A DNA stretch of 64,000 nt, from contig JBBPII010000019.1 of NCBI GenBank assembly GCA_038040385.1, forward strand, positions 51,420-115,419, read 5' to 3'. Each line of letters starts with the position of its first letter. Position 1 is the stretch's first letter. Shown here in pieces: positions 23,878-32,369 of the stretch. The DNA is from Gilichinskyi gelida (GTDB lineage Bacteria; Acidobacteriota; Thermoanaerobaculia; Gp7-AA8). The notes beneath the pieces were generated by a model. The model worked only from the letters and a program-made list of their open reading frames with translations, made no database searches and was not told where the DNA came from. A program made the translations under genes and the position numbers.

Positions 23878-24924
23878 ATGGCGAAGCAGAAGGCGGAAGC
23901 CACCGCCACCCTCGAGCAGTCCGCCGCGTGCGCCCCCGAGTGGACTGAGATCCTCCGGCAGATGATCTTCATCCGCCGGTTCGAAGAGGCCACCGAGCGC
24001 GAGTTCCGCCGCGGCAAGATCGGCGGGTACCTGCACGTCTACAGCGGGCAGGAAGCGGTGGCCAGCGGCATCATCAGCGCCCTGCAGAAGGACGATATCG
24101 TCTTCTCCGGCTATCGCGATCACGCCCACGCGCTGGCCCTCGGATCGGAACCCGGGCGAGTCATGGCCGAGTTGTTCGGCAAAGGGACCGGAATCGCCAA
24201 AGGCAAGGGCGGCTCGATGCATCTGTTCGACGTCGCCCACGGCTTCTACGGCGGCTACGGCATCGTCGGCGGCCACCTCACCCTCGCCACCGGCGCGGCG
24301 TACGCGCTGCGATATCGCCAGACCGAGCGCATCGCCGTCTGCTACTTCGGCGACGGCGCCATGAACATCGGCTCGTTCCACGAGGCGATGAACATGGCGG
24401 GGCTGTGGGGCAAGGAGGGGATGTGCCCCATCCTCTTCATCATCGAGAACAACGGCTACGCGATGGGCACCTCGGTCGAGCGGCATTCGGCGCTGACCGA
24501 TCTCTCCGCGCGCATCCGCGCCTACAACATTCAGGCGGAGAAGGTCGACGGCCAGGACGTCTTCGCCGTCCGCGGCGTGGCCGACCGCGTGGTGCGTCAG
24601 GTGCGCGAGACCGGCACGCCGTACTGCATCGAGGCCATCACGTACCGCTTCTCCGGCCACGGCGCGGCCGACGTCAAGCAGCCGTACCGAACGAAGGAAG
24701 AGGTCGAGGAGCACAAACACCGCGATCCGATCCTCATCCTGCGCAATCGCCTCGCGGAGATCTGCGGCCTGACCGACGACGACGTGCAGCGGATGGACAA
24801 AGAGGCGGGCGAGCAGGTGGCCAAGGCGCTGCAGTTCGCCGAAGAAAGCGAGGTCCCCGAGCCGGCCGAGCTGTGGAACGATGTGGTCGCGGAGAACGGA
24901 CCGTCGCCGGAGAATCATGGCTGA
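23878..24924 (+). CDS. pdhA: Pyruvate dehydrogenase E1 alpha subunit
   Basis: 348 residues. Typical motifs are FIRRFEE, IGGYLHVYSGQEAVASGI, YRDHAHALALG, and the thiamine diphosphate site GDGAMNIGSFHEAMNMAGLW...IENNGYAMGT. The E1 heterotetramer decarboxylates pyruvate (or a branched 2-oxo acid) and passes the acyl group to E2. TAGAAT at 23860-23865 lies 12 bases before the ATG, a likely promoter. Genes for E1 beta and E2 follow with overlaps, but no E3 is in the operon. Confidence 0.93.
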   Translation: MAKQKAEATATLEQSAACAPEWTEILRQMIFIRRFEEATEREFRRGKIGGYLHVYSGQEAVASGIISALQKDDIVFSGYRDHAHALALGSEPGRVMAELFGKGTGIAKGKGGSMHLFDVAHGFYGGYGIVGGHLTLATGAAYALRYRQTERIAVCYFGDGAMNIGSFHEAMNMAGLWGKEGMCPILFIIENNGYAMGTSVERHSALTDLSARIRAYNIQAEKVDGQDVFAVRGVADRVVRQVRETGTPYCIEAITYRFSGHGAADVKQPYRTKEEVEEHKHRDPILILRNRLAEICGLTDDDVQRMDKEAGEQVAKALQFAEESEVPEPAELWNDVVAENGPSPENHG

Positions 24925-25903
24925 GAAGAGCTACCGCGACGCCATCCGCGACGCGATGATGGAAGAGATGGACCGCGACGCGAACGTCCTCATCATGGGG
25001 GAGGACATCGGCGTCTACGAAGGCACCTTTCGCATCACCGCCGGCATGCTGAAGAAATACGGGCCGAAGCGGGTGATCGACACGCCGATCGCCGAGGCGG
25101 GAATGGCGGGAACGGCGGTGGGGATGGCGATGCTCGGCCTGCGGCCGATCGTGGAGATGATGACCATGAACTTCGCCATCGTCGCCGCGGACCAGATCAT
25201 CAATCACGCGGCGAAGGTGCGCTACTTCTCCGGCGGGCAGGTCGACGTGCCGATGGTCATCCGCGGGCCGCAGGGCGCGGGCGTGCAGCTCTCTGCACAG
25301 CACTCCCAAACGTTCGAGTCGTTCTACGCGCACTTCCCCGGGCTGGCCGTGGTCGCCCCGGCGACGCCGGCCGACGCGAAGGGGATGCTGAAGACCGCGG
25401 TGCGTGGGCGCGATCCGGTGATCTTCCTCGAGAGCGCCAACCTGTACGGCATGAAAGGCGAAGTCCCGGACGATCCCGATTTCACCGTGCCGTTCGGCGT
25501 TTCGTGCATCGCGCGCCAAGGGCGCGACGTCACCATCGTCTCGTACTCGCGCATGCTGCAACTGTCGCTGATCGCCGCGGAGAAGCTCGCCGCCGAGGGC
25601 ATCGAAGCGGAGGTCATCGATCTCCGCACGCTTCGCCCGCTCGATCTCCAGCCGGCCTACGCCTCGGTGGCCAAGACGCACCGCTGCGTGGTCGTGCAGG
25701 AGCAGTGGAAGCCGTTCGGCGCCGCCGCGGAGATCGCCGCGAGCATTACCGAGAACGTGTTCGACGAGCTCGACGCGCCCGTCATCCGCGTGACCGGCGA
25801 AGACGTTCCGATGCCGTATTCGCGCGCACTCGAATTGCTGGCCACGCCGCGTGAGGAGCATGTGATCGCAGCGGTAAAGAAGGTGATGTACGCCAATGGC
25901 TGA
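24917..25903 (+). CDS. pdhB: Pyruvate dehydrogenase E1 beta subunit
   Basis: 328 residues. MGEDIGVYEGTFR, VIDTPIAEAGMAGTAVGMAMLGLRPIVEMM and the QSQHSQ-like site (GVQLSAQHSQTFESFYAHFPGL) are characteristic. The C-terminal transketolase-type domain has VIDLRTLRPLD. ATG 24917 overlaps the end of pdhA by eight bases, and this choice starts the conserved MAEKSYRDAIRDA. It pairs with E1 alpha. Confidence 0.94.
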   Translation: MAEKSYRDAIRDAMMEEMDRDANVLIMGEDIGVYEGTFRITAGMLKKYGPKRVIDTPIAEAGMAGTAVGMAMLGLRPIVEMMTMNFAIVAADQIINHAAKVRYFSGGQVDVPMVIRGPQGAGVQLSAQHSQTFESFYAHFPGLAVVAPATPADAKGMLKTAVRGRDPVIFLESANLYGMKGEVPDDPDFTVPFGVSCIARQGRDVTIVSYSRMLQLSLIAAEKLAAEGIEAEVIDLRTLRPLDLQPAYASVAKTHRCVVVQEQWKPFGAAAEIAASITENVFDELDAPVIRVTGEDVPMPYSRALELLATPREEHVIAAVKKVMYANG

Positions 25904-27116
25904 AATCATCATGCCGAAGATGGGCGACGCCATGACCGAGGGGAAGCTCTTGCGTTGGTACAAGAAGGCCGGCGACACGGTGAAGAAGGGCGAGGCGGTC
26001 GCGGAGATCGAGACTGACAAGGTCAACCTCGATCTCGAGGCCGAGGACGACGGCACAATCGGCGAGCTCGCCGCCGAGGAAGGGCAAATGGTTCCGGTGG
26101 GCGGCGTGCTGGCGACGCTGCTCGGTCCGGGCGAAAAGGCCGAGCCCGTGCAGCGGCGCAAGACTGACAAGAAGGACAGCATCAAGCACTCCACCGGCGA
26201 GTACGGCGAGGCGATGGAGATGAAGGGGCCGCGCGTGGATCGCACGGCCAACGTCGTCCCCATGCCGCAAGGCGACAGCGGCCGCCAGCGATCGTCGCCG
26301 TTGGCGCGCAAGGTGGCGCGCGAGCTCGGCGTCAGCCTCGATCAGGTGCAGGGGAGCGGACCCAAGGGCCGCATCATCGCCGCCGACGTGAAGAATGTAG
26401 GACGGGCTTCAGCCCGTCCCACCCCCGCGATCGCGCTGGAATCCAAATCCATCCCCCTCACCGCGATGCGGCGCACCATCGCCAAGCGCCTCGCCGAGTC
26501 GATCGGGCCGATTCCGCACTTCTTCCTCACCGTCGACTACGACGTCACGAACCTCCTCGCGTTGCGCGAGCAGATCAACGAAGTGGAGGGGGTGAAGACC
26601 AGCCTCAACGACTACGTGGTCCGCGCAGCGGCGCTCGCGCTGCGCCACCACCCGAACGTCAACGCCAGCTTCGGCGACGAGGCGATCGCCCAGCATGGCG
26701 AGATCCACATCGGCATCGCGGTCTCCACGCCCGAGGGGCTGATCACGCCGGTGGTGCGCAACGCGGATCAGAAGTCGATCGTGGAGATCTCGAACGAGGT
26801 GCGCGCGCTGGCCGACAAGGCGAAGAATCGAAAGCTGAAGCCCGACGAATACCAGGGCTCGACCTTCACCATCTCCAACCTCGGCGCGTGGGGGATCGAG
26901 GAGTTCACCGCCATCATCAACCCGCCGAACGTGGGCATTCTCGCCGTAGGCGCAGCGATGGCGCAGGCGGTGGTCGTGGACAAGCAAGTGGTGGTGCGCG
27001 ATCGCATGAAGATCACCATGTCGTGCGACCACCGCGTCGTCGACGGCGTGGCCGGCGCGGAATATCTCCGCACCCTTCGGCAATACATCGAGCAACCCGT
27101 GCGGCTCATCCTCTGA
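25896..27116 (+). CDS. Dihydrolipoamide acetyltransferase (E2) with repeat in linker
   Basis: 406 residues. The lipoyl domain spans 1-80 with lipoyl Lys42 (IETDKVNLDLEAE). The peripheral subunit-binding domain is near 130-165 (SSPLARKVARELGVSLDQVQGSGPKGRIIAADV). The catalytic domain ends with SCDHRVVDGVAG, where the His is catalytic. The linker just before the catalytic domain, VGRASARPT, is encoded by a palindromic repeat (26396-26423). The gene overlaps pdhB by eight bases. It transfers the acetyl group to CoA. Confidence 0.94.
   Translation: MAEIIMPKMGDAMTEGKLLRWYKKAGDTVKKGEAVAEIETDKVNLDLEAEDDGTIGELAAEEGQMVPVGGVLATLLGPGEKAEPVQRRKTDKKDSIKHSTGEYGEAMEMKGPRVDRTANVVPMPQGDSGRQRSSPLARKVARELGVSLDQVQGSGPKGRIIAADVKNVGRASARPTPAIALESKSIPLTAMRRTIAKRLAESIGPIPHFFLTVDYDVTNLLALREQINEVEGVKTSLNDYVVRAAALALRHHPNVNASFGDEAIAQHGEIHIGIAVSTPEGLITPVVRNADQKSIVEISNEVRALADKAKNRKLKPDEYQGSTFTISNLGAWGIEEFTAIINPPNVGILAVGAAMAQAVVVDKQVVVRDRMKITMSCDHRVVDGVAGAEYLRTLRQYIEQPVRLIL
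26396..26423. repeat. Palindromic repeat, family D (copy 1), in the E2 linker
   Basis: GTAGGACGGGCTTCAGCCCG followed by TCCCAC: stem GACGGGCT / AGCCCGTC around TC. A larger two-armed copy lies at 31470-31517 and encodes the same VGRASAR peptide. Confidence 0.85.
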
Positions 27117-27144
27117 ATCCTGCTACACTAGCCGCGTCCCCGAC

Positions 27145-27297
27145 ATGCCTATCTCCCAGGAGCTTCTCGGGATCCTCATTGCCATCGCGGTCATCTGGGT
27201 TGTTTTGAAGGTGATGAAGGTGGCGATCCGGCTGATTTTCTTCGTGATCGGCCTCCTCCTGGCTGGCGGGCTCATTTACTACCTTTTCATGAGGTGA
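27145..27297 (+). CDS. Small membrane protein (50 residues)
   Basis: A short frame, MPISQELLGILIAIAVIWVV then KVMKVAIRLIFFVIGLLLAGGLIYYLFMR. Two hydrophobic helices are separated by a basic turn. Codon use is GC3-rich. It lies between the E2 gene and the zinc-ribbon gene, and its stop is followed within six bases by the next start. There is no known family. Confidence 0.55.
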   Translation: MPISQELLGILIAIAVIWVVLKVMKVAIRLIFFVIGLLLAGGLIYYLFMR

Positions 27298-27302
27298 TTC
27301 TG

Positions 27303-27773
27303 GTGAGCGATGATCGTAAATACAAGCACCGCGGCTATCAGGACGGCGGCGGCTACGGCTCCAAATCAACGAGCGGCGGCAACGGCCGTCCGCAGGGACC
27401 GCGACCCGACCAACGGCCGCAGCGGCTCGAAGGCGCCCCGCGCGGGCGGACGGCGGGGGGCTTCGGACCGGAAGTCTTCAAATGCAACCGCTGCGGCGAG
27501 CAGCGCATCAGCCTCGAGCGCCCGACGTTCGACGAGATGTGCGTGAAGTGCGGCGCGGACATCCACTCCTGCGGGAACTGCCGCTCCTTCGATACGACGA
27601 CGATGTGGGAGTGCCGGGAGAACATCCCGGTGCGCGTGGCGAACAAGCACCTGAAAAACGACTGCACGTTCTTCCAGCCGAAAGTGGTGAAGGACCTGGC
27701 GCACGACAAGGCCCGCCAGCCGCAGACGCCAGACGACGCGCGCAAGGCGTTCGACGCGCTCTTCAAGAAGTGA
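27303..27773 (+). CDS. Zinc-ribbon protein with disordered Gly/Arg N-terminus
   Basis: About 156 residues. Residues 1-52 are rich in Gly, Arg, Gln and Pro. The rest carries paired cysteines: FKCNRCGEQR, MCVKCGADIHSCGNCRSF, MWECREN and NDCTFF, with two CxxC pairs typical of zinc ribbons. GTG 27303 has a GAGG ribosome site nine bases upstream, while GTG 27294 is an alternative. It could bind nucleic acid or act as a metal-stabilised scaffold, but the role is unknown. Confidence 0.65.
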   Translation: MSDDRKYKHRGYQDGGGYGSKSTSGGNGRPQGPRPDQRPQRLEGAPRGRTAGGFGPEVFKCNRCGEQRISLERPTFDEMCVKCGADIHSCGNCRSFDTTTMWECRENIPVRVANKHLKNDCTFFQPKVVKDLAHDKARQPQTPDDARKAFDALFKK

Positions 27774-27775
27774 CG

Positions 27776-27825
27776 GCGCTCGCGCCGTCATCCTGACGTT
27801 GAGCGCAGCGAAACGGAAGGATCTC
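27776..27825. repeat. Palindromic repeat, family E (copy 1), supplies the lnt ribosome site
   Basis: GCGCTCGCGCC...GTCATCCTGACGTTGAGCGC, then AGCGAAACGGAAGGATCT. The GGAAGG inside it lies seven bases before the GTG of lnt. Confidence 0.8.
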
Positions 27826-29322
27826 GTGCCGCTCCGCATCATTCTCTCCATCGCGTCCGGCGTCCTTTTCGCGCTCGCCTTCCCCAACGCGAGCATCGCC
27901 TGGCTCATCTTCATCGCCCTAGTCCCGCTCTTCGTCGCGTTGACGCGGGCTCGGAGCTGGCGCGAGGCGGTCTTTCTCGGATGGCTGTCGCAATTCACGG
28001 CGTGGCTGATCATGGTGCCGTGGGTGGTGCGGGTGATGTCGCACTACGGCGGACTGCCGTACGTCACCGGCGTGCTGCTCTTCGTCGCCATGTGCGTCAT
28101 TCTGGGCCTCTACGGCGCACTCTTCGCGTTCGCCTTCTGGCGCATCGCGCCGGGGGAGCGTTTCGGGCGGTGGCTGCTGGTGCCACTGGCGTGGGCGGCG
28201 GTGGAGTACGCGCGGACGTACCTGCTGACCGGCTTTCCCTGGAACCTCATCGCCGCGTCGATCATCGACTACGCCCCGCTGGTGCAGTTCGATCGCGTCG
28301 CCGGTCCCTACGCCCTCGGCGTGCTGATCCTGCTGCCGTCGATTCTCATCGCCTGGCTGATCATCGCGCGCCGACGCGGCATCGCGCGGACGCTGGCAAT
28401 CGCCGGGGTGGCCATCGTCTGCTTCGTCTGGTGGACGACGGGTATCGTCGCGGCGAAGCTGTTCGTCCGTCCCACCGGCGCGCCGACGGTCCGCGCGGCG
28501 CTGCTGCAACCGAACATCTCGCAGGAGATGCGCTGGAGCGAGTCGAGCCTGCTCGACATCTTCAACCGGATGATGACCATGAGCCGCGACGGCGTCGCCG
28601 CCGGCGCGCAGGTCGTCGTCTGGCCGGAGTCGACGGTCCCTCTCTCGTACGCGACGACGGACTTCTACCGTCAGGCGATCGAATCGCTCTCCGCCGCGAA
28701 CAACGTCGACGTCATCCTGGGATCGATTGCCGAGGATCCGGAGAAAGCGGACCGACTATGGAATGCCGCGTTCCTGGTGAGCGGCGGCCGAACCATCGGC
28801 CACTACGACAAGATCCGCCTGGTGCCGTTCGGCGAGTACGTGCCGCTGCGCAAGATGCTGTTCTTTGCCAAGAAGCTGGTGCGCGCGGTGGGGGAGTTCG
28901 AGTTCGGGACGAAGGACATGCCGCTGGCGGGGCGGCTTCGCTACGGCCCGGCCATCTGCTACGAGATCGTCTTTCCACACGTCGCGCGGCGGCAGGTCAT
29001 ACACGGCGCGGACGTCCTGGTGACCATCACCAATGACGCGTGGTACGACGGCACCTCCGCGCCGCGGCAGCACCTCAACCAGGCGCGCCTGCGCGCGGTG
29101 GAGACCGATCGCTACCTCCTGCGCGCGGCCACCACCGGCATCTCCGCATTCGTCGACCCGAGCGGCCGCGTGGTGGAAGAGCTGGCGATGAACCGGCAAG
29201 GAACGATCTACGCGAACTTCGAGCCGCGGAAATCGATCACACCTTATGTAAGATTCGGAGACTGGTTCGCGTGGGCCGCGTGTGTGGCGGCGGCTGTGGC
29301 GATGATGAGAAAGCGATCATGA
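27826..29322 (+). CDS. lnt: Apolipoprotein N-acyltransferase
   Basis: 498 residues. About six N-terminal transmembrane helices are followed by a nitrilase-like domain with the Glu-Lys-Cys triad: VVWPESTVPL, YDKIRLVPFGEYVPLR and AICYEIVFP. It adds the third acyl chain to outer-membrane lipoproteins on the periplasmic side of the inner membrane. GTG 27826 is chosen over TTG 27799 because a GGAAGG ribosome site precedes it. That site comes from a repeat. Its stop overlaps the RF2 start. Confidence 0.93.
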   Translation: MPLRIILSIASGVLFALAFPNASIAWLIFIALVPLFVALTRARSWREAVFLGWLSQFTAWLIMVPWVVRVMSHYGGLPYVTGVLLFVAMCVILGLYGALFAFAFWRIAPGERFGRWLLVPLAWAAVEYARTYLLTGFPWNLIAASIIDYAPLVQFDRVAGPYALGVLILLPSILIAWLIIARRRGIARTLAIAGVAIVCFVWWTTGIVAAKLFVRPTGAPTVRAALLQPNISQEMRWSESSLLDIFNRMMTMSRDGVAAGAQVVVWPESTVPLSYATTDFYRQAIESLSAANNVDVILGSIAEDPEKADRLWNAAFLVSGGRTIGHYDKIRLVPFGEYVPLRKMLFFAKKLVRAVGEFEFGTKDMPLAGRLRYGPAICYEIVFPHVARRQVIHGADVLVTITNDAWYDGTSAPRQHLNQARLRAVETDRYLLRAATTGISAFVDPSGRVVEELAMNRQGTIYANFEPRKSITPYVRFGDWFAWAACVAAAVAMMRKRS

Positions 29323-30423
29323 ACGAAAACGTCCTCTCGAGAATCCCCGAACTACGCGACCGCCTCACCTCGGTCCGGAGCTATCTTTGACCTAGCCTCC
29401 GCGCGCAAATCGCTGGACGAGATCGAGCGGGAGATGTCGGCGCCCGGCTTCTGGGACAAACCGGAGTCGGCGCAGGAAGTCGGTCGCAAGCGCGCCCGCG
29501 TCGAGAAGCGCATCCAGACCGGCGAGTCGATCGAGAGCAAATTCGAGGAGCTCGACGTCCTGCTGGAGCTACAGCGGGAGGGAGAGCACGTCGACGCCGA
29601 CATCGAGAAGCTCGTCGATCAGCTCGATGCGGAGATCACCTCCATCGAATTGACCATGAAGCTCTCCGGCGAGCATGACGATCGCGACGCCATCGTCGCC
29701 ATTCACCCCGGCGCCGGCGGAACGGAATCGCAGGACTGGGCGGAGATGCTGCTGCGGATGTACCTCCGCTTCTGCGAGCGGCGCGGCTGGTCGACGGAGA
29801 TGGTCGAGTATCAGGCGGGGGAGGAGGCGGGGATCAAGAGCGCCACCATGATGGTGCGCGGCGACTACGCGTACGGGTACCTGAAGTCCGAGCACGGCGT
29901 GCATCGGCTGGTGCGCATCTCGCCGTACGACGCCGCCAAGCGCCGCCACACGTCCTTCGCCTCGGTCTACATCTATCCCGACATCGATGAGAAGATCGAG
30001 ATCGAGATCAACGACAAGGATCTCCGCGTCGACACCTACCGCTCCAGCGGCGCTGGCGGGCAGCACGTCAACGTCACCGATTCCGCGGTGCGCATCACTC
30101 ACCTCCCGTCCGGCATCGTGGTCACCTGCCAGAATGAGCGGAGCCAGCACAAGAACCGCGACGTAGCCATGAAGCTCCTCCGCGCCCGCCTCTACCAGCA
30201 GGAGGTGGAAAAGCGCCAGGTGGCGCAGGAAAAGCTCGAAGGGGAGAAGAAGGACATCGCCTTCGGCTCGCAGATCCGGTCGTACACGTTGCAACCGTAC
30301 CAGCTCGTGAAGGACGTGCGCACCGGATTCGAGATGGGCGACGCGCAGCGCGTGCTCGACGGCGACATCGACGGCTTCGTGGAGGCCTATCTGGCGCAGC
30401 GGGCGCGGACGACTGCGGATTAG
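29319..30423 (+). CDS. prfB: Peptide chain release factor 2, with programmed +1 frameshift
   Basis: Codons 1-23 (MNENVLSRIPELRDRLTSVR then SYL) run to an in-frame TGA at 29388-29390. A +1 shift continues as DLASARKSLDEIEREMSAPGFWD to 30423, giving about 367 residues, the normal RF2 length. The GGQ motif (SGAGGQHVNVTDSAVRITH) is intact. The stop-recognition tripeptide is SPY (RISPYDAAKRRHTSF) rather than the usual SPF. It recognises UGA/UAA, and the frameshift lets it regulate itself. The start ATG overlaps the lnt stop. Confidence 0.95.
29385..29391 (+). promoter_or_regulatory. RF2 programmed frameshift site CTTTGAC
   Basis: CTT TGA C in the upstream frame, preceded by TAT as in the well-studied prfB site, with a purine-rich CCGGAG just upstream as the internal Shine-Dalgarno-like element. 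Shifting by one base at this point joins the two frames. Confidence 0.95.
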
Positions 30424-30426
30424 TTC

Positions 30427-31794
30427 GTGAAAGTTCTCTTTCTTACGCCGTTGCCCCCGACGCGGACGGGTGTCGCGCACTACTCGTCGATGCTCATTCC
30501 GGCGCTGCGAAGGCATGTCGAAGTCGACGTGGTGGACGGTCAACGGCCAACGGCCAACGGCGAACGCATCTACCAATTGGGCAACAACCCCCACCACGCC
30601 TGGATCTACGAGGAGGCGATGCGCGTGCCGGGTGTCGCCGTGCTGCATGACGTCGTCCTCCATCACCTCATCGTGGAGATGACCCTGGCCAAGGGCGATG
30701 TGGAGGGCTACGTCGAGGCCTTGCGGGCCAATCATGGGGAGGCGGGGGCGGCGTGGGCGCGGGGGCGGGCGGCGGGACTGCACAGTGAGATGGGCAACTT
30801 CCTGATGCCGGCGTCGGTGGAGGTGGCGAACCGCTCGCGCGCGGTCATCGTGCACAACCATTGGGCGGCGGACCGCCTGCGGTCGCTGGGCGTCGCGACG
30901 CCGATCCACGTGGTCGGACATCCGTACGACCCGCAGCCGGACGCGCGCGCGCGCCGCGACGAGATCCGCCAGCGCCACGGCTTCTCTCCCGCCGACCGCG
31001 TCATCGGCCTCTTCGGCTTCCTCACCTCGGCCAAGCGCGCCGAGGTGGTGCTCGCTGCCTTTGCCGCGGCGCAGGCGCGCGAGCCGCGTCTGCGGCTGCT
31101 AATCGTCGGCGAAGCGGCGCCCAATATCGACGTCGCCACCAGCGGGTATGTGGAGGAGGAGGATTTCGCCGCCTACTTCGCCGCCGTCGATCGCCTCGTC
31201 AACCTGCGCTACCCCAGCGCCGGCGAGACCTCGGGCACGCTCATTCGCGCCTTCCAGGCCGGCAAGCCGGTCGCCGTCAGCGACTACGCGCAGTTCGCCG
31301 AGCTGCCCGACAACTGCGCGGTGAAGATCCCCTTCGGCGACCACGAGGTCGAGCAGCTCGCGGACTTTTTCGTCCGCGAACTGGCCGACCCCAGCGTGGC
31401 GCAGCACGGGTGGCTCGAGGAAAACGCCAATATCGAGAAGACACTGGAGGGGTATGTCGCGGCGCTCAATGTAGGACGGGCTTCAGCCCGTCGGGACGGG
31501 CTAAAGCCCGTCCTACATGAGATCCCCCTGTTTCCACAGCTCGAAGCCACGCTGCGCTCCGGCAGGATCGTGATCCGGAATGCCGGCGACTTCACCCTCC
31601 GCACCCGCACCTACGGTCAGCCGGGCTATCGCCTGATCGTGAACGGCAAGTGGCTCGAGCTGCCTTGCGACCTCGCGCCGGCCGAAGAGACCGACATCCC
31701 GGCGCCGGAGGGAAAGAGAATCCGCCTGGTGCACGGGATCCAAGGCATCCCCGTCATCGACGAGACGCCGTTCGCCACGCTGGAGTTGCCGTGA
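30427..31794 (+). CDS. Family 4 glycosyltransferase carrying two repeat-derived segments
   Basis: 455 residues. GT-B features: FLTPLPPTRTGVAHYSSML, AVLHDVVLHHL, VIGLFGFLTSAKRAEVVLAAF, LLIVGEAA, and the E-x7 region SAGETSGTLIRAFQAGKPVAVS. Residues near 40 (GQRPTANGER) are encoded by a family A repeat, and a segment near 350 (VGRASARRDGLKPVL) by a family D palindrome. The C-terminal ~80 residues after the second insert are beta-rich and unassigned. GTG start. The stop overlaps the Nudix start (GTGA). Confidence 0.82.
   Translation: MKVLFLTPLPPTRTGVAHYSSMLIPALRRHVEVDVVDGQRPTANGERIYQLGNNPHHAWIYEEAMRVPGVAVLHDVVLHHLIVEMTLAKGDVEGYVEALRANHGEAGAAWARGRAAGLHSEMGNFLMPASVEVANRSRAVIVHNHWAADRLRSLGVATPIHVVGHPYDPQPDARARRDEIRQRHGFSPADRVIGLFGFLTSAKRAEVVLAAFAAAQAREPRLRLLIVGEAAPNIDVATSGYVEEEDFAAYFAAVDRLVNLRYPSAGETSGTLIRAFQAGKPVAVSDYAQFAELPDNCAVKIPFGDHEVEQLADFFVRELADPSVAQHGWLEENANIEKTLEGYVAALNVGRASARRDGLKPVLHEIPLFPQLEATLRSGRIVIRNAGDFTLRTRTYGQPGYRLIVNGKWLELPCDLAPAEETDIPAPEGKRIRLVHGIQGIPVIDETPFATLELP
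30537..30566. repeat. Half-copy of family A repeat inside the GT4 gene
   Basis: CGGTCAACGGCCAACGGCCA followed by ACGGCGAACG, the right arm of the family A palindrome. It is in frame and encodes GQRPTANGER. Confidence 0.85.
31470..31517. repeat. Palindromic repeat, family D (copy 2), inside the GT4 gene
   Basis: TGTAGGACGGGCTTCAGCCC...GGGCTAAAGCCCGTCCTACA: a near-perfect two-armed inverted repeat of 48 bases inserted in frame. Confidence 0.9.
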
Positions 31795-32369
31795 CCCGTT
31801 TCGACGAGGCGTCGCTGGCGCGCCTCCGCGCGGTGGTGGGCGATCGTCCGGCCATCGCCATCGACGCGCCGCAGTATCGCCGCGCGTGCGTGCTCATCCC
31901 GCTGGTCCGGAGCAGCGGCGGATGGTCCATCCTCTTCTCCCGCCGCTCGGAGAACCTCGCCGCGCACAGCGGCCAGATCGCCTTTCCGGGCGGGGCGGTG
32001 GAGGAGGGGGAGTCGCTGGAGGCGGCGGCGGTACGCGAGGCGGAGGAGGAAGTGGGGATTCCGTCCGAGCACGTCGAGCTGATCGGGCGCCTGGACGATC
32101 TCATCACCAACAGCGGCTTCCTCGTCGCGCCGTTTGTCGGCATCATCGACGAGCGGATCGATTACGTCCTGCAGGAGGCCGAGGTGGACGAAGTGTTCGA
32201 GGTCCCGGTCGATGCCCTGCTGCAGCGGTCGCAGCCGGCCGTCCGTTACGTCGCGTTTCGCAGCCGGCAGTACCCAGCGTACTTTTACCGCTACGAGCAG
32301 TATGAGATCTGGGGGCTCACCGGCCGGATTTTGAAGGGGTTCCTCGATCTGGTGTGGCGGGCTATTTGA
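31791..32369 (+). CDS. Nudix hydrolase, NudL-like (CoA pyrophosphatase family)
   Basis: 192 residues. The Nudix box GGAVEEGESLEAAAVREAEEEVGI is complete. The preceding SRRSENLAAHSGQIAFPGG matches the NudL/UPF0035 signature, whose members hydrolyse CoA and oxidised CoA. GTG 31791 overlaps the previous stop (GTGA) and gives normal length. It is likely a housekeeping enzyme. The 3' end overlaps the convergent DsbA-like gene by eight bases. Confidence 0.88.
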   Translation: MTRFDEASLARLRAVVGDRPAIAIDAPQYRRACVLIPLVRSSGGWSILFSRRSENLAAHSGQIAFPGGAVEEGESLEAAAVREAEEEVGIPSEHVELIGRLDDLITNSGFLVAPFVGIIDERIDYVLQEAEVDEVFEVPVDALLQRSQPAVRYVAFRSRQYPAYFYRYEQYEIWGLTGRILKGFLDLVWRAI

